Shown: in pieces, positions 51,704-61,042 of the stretch
How the letters are laid out: each line of letters begins with the position of its first letter
Numbering within the stretch: position 1 is the stretch's first letter
Assembly (NCBI RefSeq): GCF_037975245.1
Contig: NC_092571.1
Location: 3,365,001 to 3,429,000 of the forward strand
Length of the DNA stretch: 64,000 nucleotides
Reading direction: 5' to 3'
Source: Apostichopus japonicus
Taxonomy: Eukaryota > Echinodermata > Holothuroidea > Aspidochirotida > Stichopodidae
The notes under the pieces: generated by a model
Database searches by the model: none
Seen by the model: only the letters and a program-made list of their open reading frames with translations
Told to the model about the DNA's origin: nothing
Program-made: the position numbers and the translations under genes

Positions 51704-52526
51704 CTATGAAGCAAGCATAAAAGCAGTAGGTGGTATCCAGCTTTATAATCAAACCAAAAGTTAGTAAATATTACTTGCCCTGCTACCAGTCAAGTGTAGA
51801 TTGGAAATGTAGGTGATGGGGGCTTGCCCAGTATTGTTTAAGTAGCTTCCTTTTATTAACTACACACAATGTTATAGTGATAAATGCTATGCATGGTTTT
51901 CACGTTTGCACATACTGGAATCCTCTTTATTCTTAAACTTCCTTTTGAAAGAGTTAATTATTGTACTCAATGATACTTACATTGTAATTTAATTTTACAG
52001 CTTTCAACAAGCCATATATCAGTCTGTTTATTGTATCTTCATATTTTGGTACTTTCAAAATGTGTTCATCAAGACAAATTGCAGAGCAAGACTGTCCTAA
52101 AGAACAAAGTTGCTGGTTGTGCATGGGACAACTTGGACATACCTCAAAAGTGTCTTGTGCTTTATTATGAATGTACAACAGATGGACTGTTGTTATTGTA
52201 AAGATACAAGACCTCAGCTGTAGTTTTGATTGTCGGTCAAACAATATACGTACAGTACTTTAGTACCATCTCAGGCCACAGCTTAATCCTTTTTTAAAAA
52301 TAAGTACTATATATATAAAAATATGCACACTACTTGCTCTGGTTCTGACAGCATTCCTATGATAAAACATTAAAATTATCTTCAACATCATGAGAGGACT
52401 ATACAGGTTTAATTTTTTCCACTATAGTTGAACACAGTGAGCATTTATGTACAAGTGCAAAAAACAAACCCATCCATTTGGCAAGTTTGCCATTGTTGGA
52501 CATATCAGTATTTGTACCACTGGATC

Positions 52527-53005
52527 CTAAGCTAATTGATCGGATGAATGTCTAGTTTCATGGTGGAGTCGGCTTCCTGTACTAGCAAACCAGCTGTCAC
52601 AAAATCTACACTTGTAAGGTTTTGCACCAGTGTGAATATTTTCATGGGTCTTCCTTTCACCTTTACTAGAAAACAACTTAGGACAAAACTGACATTTAAA
52701 CGGTCTCTCTCCGGTGTGCCTGCGCTCATGGGTTTTACAGTTATCTCTTCGCTTAAAGGGACGGTCGCAGAATTGGCAGAAAAAGTAAGTCATAGTCTTT
52801 TTAACACAACTTCCGGACATTGAGGGAGATGTATTAGGAGTGTTAATTAACTGCTTGCTTCGCTTCGACTTTCCTTCACCTGATCTATTCTTAACAGATT
52901 TGACAGAGGCCCTTGATCTTGACTGAGAAATGTTTCGCCATGTTCCCTCAGCGCCAGCTGTTAGTTCTGCTGATTGCAACAGTCCCTGACTCGTGTAGGA
53001 TAAAC
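52527..53005 (-). CDS. C2H2 zinc-finger terminal exon A3 (3 fingers)
   Basis: 159 residues. The acceptor is GCTTGCTTCATAG|GTTTATCC. The leader shares KRSKQL with A5, against KRIKQL in A2 and A4. Finger 1 is the group standard; finger 2 is SSKGERKTHENIH and finger 3 is DSWFASTGSRLHHE. Both are near-identical to A5 but different from the neighbours A2 and A4. Even the sequence beyond the stop (ATATCAGTATTTGTACC on +) is shared with A5. The tail is Ser-Ser-Asp-Gln-Leu-Ala, then TAG. Confidence 0.93.
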
Positions 53006-53863
53006 CTATGAAGCAAGCATAAAAGCAGTAGGTGGTATCCAGCTTTACAATCAAGCCACAATGTTAGTAAATATTACTTGCTCTACTACAAGTCAAGTGT
53101 AGATCTTTGGGAGATTTGAGGGAGTTGTGGGCATCAAGATGCTTAATATTGGTTCTGGTAACTTACATTATTAAAGATCCATATATGACCACACACACTG
53201 TAAAAGGATAATCTTTCCATGGTTGCACATACACCTGCAGATATGAATCACCTTGATTCTAAAACTAATCCTTTTTGAAAGTGTTTACCAAGAAATGACA
53301 CTTGTAAGGGAATGGGTATTGCTGCTTTCAACGAAAAAATATCACAGTAAGTCTGTCTTCATATCTTTATAAATTGGTACTTTCAACAAGAGGTTATCAA
53401 GACAAAGTGCAGAGCTAGACTGTCCTAAAATACAAAGTTGCTGGTTGTGAATGGGACAACTTGGACATACTACAAAGTTGTCTTGTGCAGTATTATGAAT
53501 GTACAACAGATGGACTGTTGTTATTGTAAAGATAAAAACCTCAGCTGATGTTTTGACTGTCAGGCAAACAATATACCGTCATCCTCAGACCACAGGGTTA
53601 ATCCTCAAAAGTCAGCATATATTGTACATGCTTATTTGCAATTCACTTGCTATGGTCCTGAGAGCACAATTTTTTTTGGATAAATACACATTTGGAAAAG
53701 CTCCAAAAACAAATGGAAAACTGCACAGAGATCTCCACACTTTATGTAATCTACTGAAGATGAGCACAGTGACCACTGAATCCCCATCGAAGTATGCTAA
53801 TATAAAACTGCCTTCTTACAAGATTGAGATTGATGTACATGTATAAATTTGTACCACTGGATT

Positions 53864-54342
53864 CTAGGCTGACTGGTTATGTGAATGTCTAGTTTCATGC
53901 TGGCCTCGGCTTCCTGTGCTCGCAAACCATTTTTCACAATATCTACACTTGTAAGGTTTGGCACCAGTGTGAATATTCTCATGGGATTGTCTTTCACCTC
54001 CGCTGGTAAACAGCTTTGGACAAAACTGACATTTAAACGGTCTCTCTCCGGTGTGCCTGCGCTCATGGGTTTTACAGTTATCTCTTCGCTTAAAGGAACG
54101 GTCGCAGAATTGGCAAGAAAAGTAAGTCATAGTCTTTTTAACACAACTTCCGGACAATGAGGGAGATGTATTAGGAGGGTTAATTAACTGCTTGATTCGC
54201 TTCGACTTTCCTTCACCTGATCTATTATTAACAGATTTGACAGAGGCCCTTGATCTTGACTGAGAAATGTTTCGCCAAGTTCCCTCGGAGCCAGCTGTAA
54301 GTTGTGCTGATTGCAACAGTCCCTGACTCGGGTAGGATAAAC
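53864..54342 (-). CDS. C2H2 zinc-finger terminal exon A4 (3 fingers)
   Basis: 159 residues. The acceptor is TTTATCCTTGCTTCATAG|GTTTATCC. The leader and finger 3 (EKWFASTGSRGQHE) pair it with A2; finger 2 is TSGGERQSHENIH, unlike A2 and closer to A6 at that site. Finger 1 is the group standard, with one Ser for Pro before it. The first reading frame upstream of the acceptor is intronic. It ends Asn-Gln-Ser-Ala, then TAG. Confidence 0.93.
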
Positions 54343-55150
54343 CTATGAAGCAAGGATAAAAGCAGTAGGTGGTATCCAGCTTTTTAAGGATTCTAAAAGT
54401 TAGTAATTGCCCTACTACCAGTCAAGTGAAGATGAGAGAGGACTGCATAGGCAGTAGGAGGTTCAGTACAAAGTCATTAACACCTTAGATCCTTGCCTAT
54501 ACTTCACATCAGTAATAGGGATGGCTAGACATGGCTTCTCACATTGGACCTCGACTCTTCGATTAATCCTTATTTAAAGTGTTCATGTGACACTGCTGGC
54601 ATGGGAATTATTTATACACCTCTGACCAAGAAGATTATCACAATAGTTTGTCTTCACTTAATAGTACTTTCTGCAATTGTCTTTCAAGACAGCAGCTACA
54701 GAAGGACTGACTTCAAGAAAATTTGCTGGTTGTGCTTCTGCCAACTGGGACATAGCTCAAGGTTGTCTGAACAAGTATGGTACTGTAGGTTGTACAACAA
54801 ATGGACTGCAACAGTAATTATAAAGGTTTACATGGCCTCAGGCATAATATTGGTTGTCAGTCAAACGATATTGTAACAGCATCTCACATCAGAGGCAAAT
54901 CCTCAAAATGAGCCCATGATATGGGTATTACCTTGCAATACAAATGATCTGGCCCTGTGCACACCATCTAATCAGTAACACATTTGGAATACTGTATCTT
55001 AAACAACAAATGGACAACTATATACATGTCTCATTTCTACCACTGCAAATGAACACAGCAACCACTGATGTATGTTCAATACTTCATGGCCACAATGCCA
55101 TATGGAAGTTTGTCATTGTTGGACATATCAGTATTTGTACCACTGGATCC

Positions 55151-55629
55151 CTAAGCTAATTGATTGGATGAATGTCTAGTTTCATGGTGGAGTCGGCTTC
55201 CGGTGCTAGCAAACCAGCTGTCACAGAATCTACACTTGTAAGGTTTGGCACCAGTGTGAACATGTTCGTGGGATTTTCTTTCACCTTTACTAGAAAACAG
55301 TTTAGGACAAAACTGACATTTAAATGGTCTCTCTCCGGTGTGCCTGCGCTCATGGGTTTTACAGTTATCTCGTCGCTTAAAGGGACGGTCGCAGAATTGG
55401 CAGAAAAAGTAAGTCATAGTCTTTTTAGTACAACTTCTGGACATTGAGGTAGATGAATTAGAAGGATTATTTAACTGCTTGCTTCGCTTCAACTTTCCTT
55501 CACCTGATCTATTCTTAACTGATTTGACAGAGGCCCTTGATCTTGAAAGAGAATTGTTTCGCCAAGGTCCCTCAGCGCCAGCTGTTAGTTCTGCTGATTG
55601 CAAGAGTCCCTGACTCGGGTAGGATAAAC
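55151..55629 (-). CDS. C2H2 zinc-finger terminal exon A5 (3 fingers)
   Basis: 159 residues. The acceptor is GCTTGCTTCATAG|GTTTATCC. It pairs with A3 through SSKGER in finger 2, GSRLHHETRH in finger 3 and the Ser-Ser-Asn-Gln-Leu-Ala tail. Finger 2 ends HEHVH, unlike A3. The leader has a few private changes (WRNNS, KQLNNPSNSS). It ends TAG. Confidence 0.93.
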
Positions 55630-56386
55630 CTATGAAGCAAGCATAAAAGCAGTAGGTGGTATCCAGCTCTACAATCAAGCCAAAAGTTAGTTAATATAAT
55701 TACTTGCCCTGTTGCCAGTCAAGTGAAGGTGTTAAAAGTTGAGGGGAAGGGGAGGGGAGGGGGAGGAAGAGCGGTCTCGTCGTTAATAGGGATTGCTATG
55801 CATTCAATGAACTTCACATACATCTGCATATGGGATTCCTCTTGTTACCAAAGCTAATTCTTTTGAAAGAGTTCACACGTGACAATGCCAGCGTAGGAAT
55901 TACTTCCTCAGTTTTCAACATGTCAAAGTAGTTTGTCTTCAGGTATATGGTTTCTTCCAAGAGTCATTTTTCAAGACTGTGCAGGACAAGACAGATTGTC
56001 AAATCAATTTACTGGTTCTGCCTAAGACAACCCAAAAAAAGTCTCAAAAGTTGTCTGACAGCAGCTACTTTGGTTGTAGAACAAAAGCACTGCTGTTCTC
56101 ATAAAGAAACAAAACCTCAGCCATGGGTTAGGTTGTCAGGCAAAAAGAGGAAAATAACAAGCTAATCCTTTAAAAAGTAAGTTCACAAGGTCTTGTCTCA
56201 TGTACACAATTCTCATGGTAAACACCTACAGTATTTATTGGAAACACTTCAATAACAGAAACAGAAAACTGAACACATCTCATTCCTTCTACAGGATATG
56301 AACAGAGGCATCATTTATATCTGTTCATGCAAAAACACAGCCCTTACATTGACGGACATTCCATGTAACATTTGTACCACTTGATT

Positions 56387-56865
56387 CTAGGTTGACTGAT
56401 CTCGTGAATGTCTAGTTTCGTGCTGGCCTCGGCTTCCTGTGCTAGCATACCATTTATCGCAAAATCTACACTTGTAAGGCTTGGCCCCAGTATGAATATT
56501 CTCATGGGCTTTTCTTTCACCTCCGCTGGTGAACAGCTTTGGGCAGTACTGACATTTAAAGGGTCTCTCTCCAGTGTGTCTGCGTTCGTGGACTTTAAGA
56601 TTACCCCGGAAGCTGAACGGGCGCTCGCAATATTTACAGAGAAAAAAGGTCTTAGTTCTTCCAGCGGGGTCATCAGACACAGGAGAAACTGTATCAGATT
56701 TGCTAACTGGCAACTTCTTGCGACGATTCAACCTGTCTTCACTCAATTTTTTCCTAGGTTTGACAGAGGCCCTTGATGGCTGACTAGATAAATTCCTGTA
56801 ACTTCTCTCAGGGCCACCTGCAAGAACTGCTGATTGCAGTGTTCCTTGACTGACGTAGGATATAC
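56387..56865 (-). CDS. C2H2 zinc-finger terminal exon A6 (3 fingers)
   Basis: 159 residues. The acceptor is TTATCCTTGCTTCATAG|GTATATCC, and the frame is open from there although it has no ATG. The leader is of a second type (GGPERSYRNLSS, later LNRRKK), shared with A7 and A8 and not with A1-A5. Finger 1 is SFRGNLKVHERRH, the only group A finger 1 that keeps the canonical helix Leu. Finger 2 is TSGGERKAHENIH; finger 3 begins YKCRFC and has Tyr instead of the core Phe (KWYASTGSRGQHE). It ends TAG. Confidence 0.92.
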
Positions 56866-58263
56866 CTATGAAGCAAGGATAAAAGGACTAGGTTGGGTTG
56901 TATCCAGCTTAACAAGCAATCAAGAAATTTGTGCGTAACAGTAACCATGACTTTTGCGGGTTGAAGGAGGGGAGGGTGGCATGCTTTCACATGAGTTTGG
57001 CAGCAAGACTGATGTCTGTGACTCTGTGAGTGACGTTTTCATGGGTTCACAAAATTTCTCACTACGAGTATAAAAATTCTAACAGATTATAATTACATGC
57101 TGAACTATTCTTGATCTCAATTGTGTTGCATAGCTGCAGAAGAAATGTGTGGAAAGTTTGGTGCTGCAAACTGAGCACTGATTAGTGATTACAGTACAGA
57201 TAAATTTAATAATCACTCTCAACCTGAATACTGTTCTTGCAGTTCATCAAGGGCAAATATTTATTGGCTTTCTCGTCGTCCAAAACAAACAAAATTTCAA
57301 CTCCGAATAAAAAATCAGCTTTAAGGTTGTTTATGTCAAATTCAGATTGCATTACTATTAAATACCCCCAGTAGACTGTTTAAATTGGTAACACCATCCA
57401 AAATAAACAAAAATAGTTGTAGGCCTAACAAAGCCAAGGAATAATAACACATGACCATTCAACAAATCTGTTAATGTAAGATCGGAGAGGTTTTTCGGAC
57501 AGCAACAATCCTATGATTGGCAAGGATGATTTCTACTGTTTAATCCAAACCAAGAAATACTGGAGAAACTGTTTAGCCTTGGGGTCGTCACCATTTTACA
57601 AGAGATTTAGATAAGTTAATATTTCTTCTGTATGCGGTATGATTTCCAGATGCAATTCCAAGACTGTGAACCTAAGATGGGCAACCGCTCCTCACTCTGC
57701 AGCAATATATTTGCCTTTCTAATGAATCTTTGTATCATTCTCATGTGTACAATGAAATATCAGTCATTACAACTGGGACCACTTTTATGTTCCTGTCGGG
57801 AAAACAGGAGGCAATACTACTGTATATATATCACAAAGCTACTCACACAGGGTAATTCATTTCAAGTCATTCTGCCTGGAATGAAAATGACTGTAAGAGT
57901 GCTACAGAGAGTAGAGTAGAGTTTTGTAACTCAAATAAAAATGGACTTTGTGCATTGTTTCATAGCTTTTACGAATTGGTTTCTGTACCTCTTCATGACG
58001 TAGATCATATACATACTGTACAAACATAAATGTTGAATGAGTTCAGGGTATAATTTATCTGGTTTTGCATTGCAGAATGCTAAGCCAAATGGGAAAAATT
58101 ACTACAGTATACAAGTGCAAAGCGGTTTTTGGACACAGGTACCATAACATTTTGTAAAGGAATGCTCAAAGCCTTCAAAACTGCCGCACAAAGTTTGTTG
58201 GTTACATTTATACAGAAAAATTTCTTTTGTAAGAGCGGTGGAAAATAATCCAATTTTAAACAC

Positions 58264-58269
58264 TTTATT
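58264..58269 (-). terminator. AATAAA overlapping the stop codon of exon A7
   Basis: TTTATT on the + strand reads AATAAA on the minus strand. The stop TAA (58265-58267) lies inside it. It is the only canonical hexamer I saw at such close range after any of the sixteen exons. Whether it is used is unknown; the implied 3' UTR would be very short. Confidence 0.45.
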
Positions 58270-58764
58270 TGAAAGTTAGATCAGATCCTGCTGAAAGTTC
58301 ACGTTTATGCTTAGTTTCATGCTGGCCCCTGTTTCCTATGCTGGCGAATGCTTTCTCGCAATATCTACATTTGAAAGGCTTAGCCCCGGTGTGGATGTTT
58401 TCGTGGGCTTTTCTTTCACTTCCACTGACAAACAGCTTTGGACAAAACTGACATTTAAAGGGTCTCTCTCCAGTGTGTCTGCGCTCATGCACCGTACAAT
58501 TACTCCTGAGTCTGAAGGGACGATCACAAAAACGGCACAAAATGTAAGTCATAGTTCTTCCGGCAGGGTTAATGGGAACTGAAGGAATCGCTTGAGCTGT
58601 ATGATTTTGAACTTTCTTGCGGCGATTCAACCTGTCTCGGCACAATTTATTCCTAGATTTAACAGAGGACCGTGACGGCGAACTAGACAAATTCCTGTAA
58701 CTTCCCTCGGGACCTCCTGAAAGAACCGCTGTTTGCAATATTCCATGACTGGGATAGGATAAAC
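58265..58764 (-). CDS. C2H2 zinc-finger terminal exon A7 (3 fingers)
   Basis: The longest group A exon, 166 residues. The acceptor is TTATCCTTGCTTCATAG|GTTTATCC. The leader is of the A6-A8 type with DRLNRRKK. Fingers are ILCRFC, FKCQFC and FKCRYC; the helix Leu position is Cys, Arg and Arg. Finger 3 is EKAFASIGNRGQHE. The extra length is a C-terminal extension ending Asp-Leu-Thr-Phe-Lys before TAA. That stop overlaps an AATAAA, so the coding and polyadenylation signals share bases. Confidence 0.92.
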
Positions 58765-59059
58765 CTATGAAGCAAGGATAAGAAGCAGTAGGTGGTATCC
58801 AGACAAACAAGAAATTATTCAGTTCATATTCATTGCCCATCGCATCTAGATTAATGCATTCTCGTAGAGGGAGTTTCCCCGAAATATCCGAAACAAGCTG
58901 ATTCTATAACACACTATACGGTAGCTACTAATGTACAGTACTTTCACAAATGACAAACACTAATGGAGGGTAAGTTCAAGCTTACAGCAGCTACGGTGAA
59001 GTGACCATGTATTATCACCAAACTTTTTTATTAAACAGTTCAATGTTCACCAATCTGCA

Positions 59060-59500
59060 TCACCAAAGCAACATATGGTACAGTACATGGTTATTCTATA
59101 GATCTATGTCTTTGTGTTACCAAACAGAGCCACTGTTACACCAAAGCAACATATGGTATGTGGTTATTCTACAGATGTCTTCGTGTAACCAAACAGAGCC
59201 AGTGTAACACCAAAGCAACATACTGTATGGTACATGGTTATTCTAGTGATGTATTTGTGTTACCAAACAGCCACTGTAACACCAAAGCAACATATGGTAC
59301 ATGTTTATTCTACAGATGTCTTGGTGTTACTAAACAGAGCCACTGTAACACCAAAGCAACATATGGTACATGTTTATTCTATAGATGTTTTTGTGTTACC
59401 AAACAGAGCCACTGTAACAGCAAAGCAACATATGGTACATGGTTATTCTATAGATGTTTTTGTGTTACCAAACAGAGCCACTGTAACCAACCGAGTAACT
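59060..59500. repeat. 69-bp minisatellite, 6-7 copies
   Basis: The core ACCAAAGCAACATATGGTA recurs near 59062, 59140, 59209, 59281, 59350 and 59419, mostly 69 bases apart. Because 69 is a multiple of three, it creates a repetitive 140-codon open frame (59158-59580) with 23-residue repeats. I regard that frame as non-coding. Confidence 0.93.
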
Positions 59501-60560
59501 GTAACCAAACTGTGGTACACTTTATTCAAACACTCATCTGCTTGGTAAACTTTACCAGTTACTTTTTAAAACTTCTGTAGCCTAACCAGCTCTGGTAACT
59601 AAAGAAAACTGCTCTTCTTTGCATCATACTGAAAGTCAATGAATCTACCTACAAATCATGTTAAAGCAACCCAGAGGAAGAGGTACTGTAGTTTCAATAG
59701 ACAAGATTTGATTTGTACGCTTGTACCTGTTCACAAGAAGGACACATACAGTATAACATATTATACTATCTACAGTAGTACAGTACATTATTACATTTTT
59801 TGGTCTTAATCCATGTTTAGGATTGCGGCGCTTGTCGCCTTCTAAAGCTGCTTTTTTTATTTAAATTTTCAATTATGCTATTTAACAAAATGCAAAACAA
59901 TGCAACTTTGATTAGCTTCATTACAATACAGAAACCAAAAGCTGTCAGGGATACAAAATGTACAAAATGTTCAGGACATAGTTATTTCCTCATCTATGGT
60001 TACATCTGATGCTGATAGAGTATTCACAATATTGGTACAATTAATAAATCCTAACTGTTTCTATAGCATGACTATAAAACACTGAAAATAGTGCAACCGA
60101 CATGTAGGCTGGGACTTTCTTCTGCCCATGAATTCAACATGCTTTAAACCCACTTTGCCCTTATATTTCATAGAGATGGTTGAAAAGAAAATTCTATAAC
60201 ACTAGAAAGAAGGATAAATGAACTTTAAGCTTAAACAGCTTTAATATCTACTGTAGAAATAATGATTACAGTCTTACAGCTATAAAGCTATTTCTGTGGG
60301 GAAGAGGAGGGCTAGGGAAGGGGTGGGAACTTGAGGATCCTGCCTCCAATTCCAAATTCTGGGTATTGAGAGACATAATTAAATCAACACTAGACTTGAA
60401 TGACACTGTATATTGAGGTGCATGACAAGTGTATTTTTATGTTGTTTACAACCCCCTCTTCAGATGGACACAGTTTATGATTAGACTTTACAGACTTTTC
60501 AATTTCATATCTAAGGTATTGTTCTAGTCTTTTATATATTTATATATACAGTACAGATAC

Positions 60561-61042
60561 CTAGACTGGATTATCCTGTTTATGTCTTCCTTCATGTTGG
60601 CCACGGCTTCCTGTGCTGGCAAAACTTTTGTCACAAAATCTACACTTGTAAGGCTTGGCGCCTGTATGGAGATTCTCATGGGTTTTTCTTTCACTTCCAC
60701 TTACAAACAGCTTTGGACAAAACTGACATTTAAAGGGTCTCTCTCCAGTGTGCCGGCGCTCGTGGACTTTACAGTTACTCTTGAGACTGAACGGCCGATC
60801 GCAAAATTGGCACAAAAAGAAAGTCTTAGTTCTTCCGGCAGCATTATTAGACACTGAGGGATTTGTACCGGATGCAGGGATTTGTGTTTTCCTGCGATGG
60901 CGATTCACCCTGGCTTCACCAGATTTACCCTTAGAACTGACAGAGGCCTGTGATGGCAGATTAGACAAATTCCTGTAACTTCCCTCAGGGCCATCTGCAC
61001 GTTCTTTCGTTTGCATTAATCCTTGTCTGGGGTAGGATAAAC
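60561..61042 (-). CDS. C2H2 zinc-finger terminal exon A8 (3 fingers)
   Basis: The most promoter-proximal exon seen, 160 residues. The acceptor is TTATCCTTGCTTCATAG|GTTTATCC; further upstream the intron no longer matches the group block. The leader is of the A6-A8 type, with RVNRHRRK as a probable nuclear signal. Fingers are FLCQFC, FKCQFC and YKCRFC; helix Leu is Cys, Arg and Arg. Finger 3 is DKSFASTGSRGQHE. It ends Asp-Asn-Pro-Val, then TAG. No further zinc-finger exon is visible between here and the window end. Confidence 0.92.

Larger units (their letters stand above)
50384..60560. other. Group A spacers (about 0.75-1.8 kb each)
   Basis: Spacers between A1-A8, presumed intron. Several share related sequence, for example the motif TGTACAACAGATGGACTGTTG near 52185 and 53507 and diverged forms near 54790. 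The duplicated unit therefore includes intron as well as exon. Open frames in the spacers differ between copies, and I found no conserved first exon or promoter in them. The 69-bp minisatellite lies in the A7-A8 spacer. Confidence 0.6.
17892..61042 (-). other. Array of 16 phase-1 C2H2 zinc-finger terminal exons
   Basis: Sixteen zinc-finger exons lie head to tail on the minus strand over 43 kb. Each begins at an AG acceptor, ends at its own stop and has no start codon or nearby 5' exon of its own. In every case the frame requires exactly one base from an upstream exon, and every exon length from acceptor to stop is 2 modulo 3. If the upstream exon ends in G, the first residue is Gly in fourteen cases and Asp in two (30.6 and 43.9 kb). 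This is what alternative terminal exons of one gene would look like, as in Drosophila lola, where a shared BTB-encoding part is joined to different zinc-finger ends. No BTB or other shared domain is visible here; it would have to lie beyond 61,042 on the minus strand. A tandem family of separate genes with distant first exons cannot be excluded. Confidence 0.6.

Noticed and set aside
51954-52244. 96-codon minus-strand frame with Cys-rich segment, considered as a first exon for A2
   Set aside because: The equivalent frames in other group A spacers are not conserved, and no consistent phase-1 donor follows.
59158-59580. 140-codon plus-strand frame with 23-residue repeats
   Set aside because: It is created by the 69-bp minisatellite, whose period is a multiple of three; no domain or splice support.
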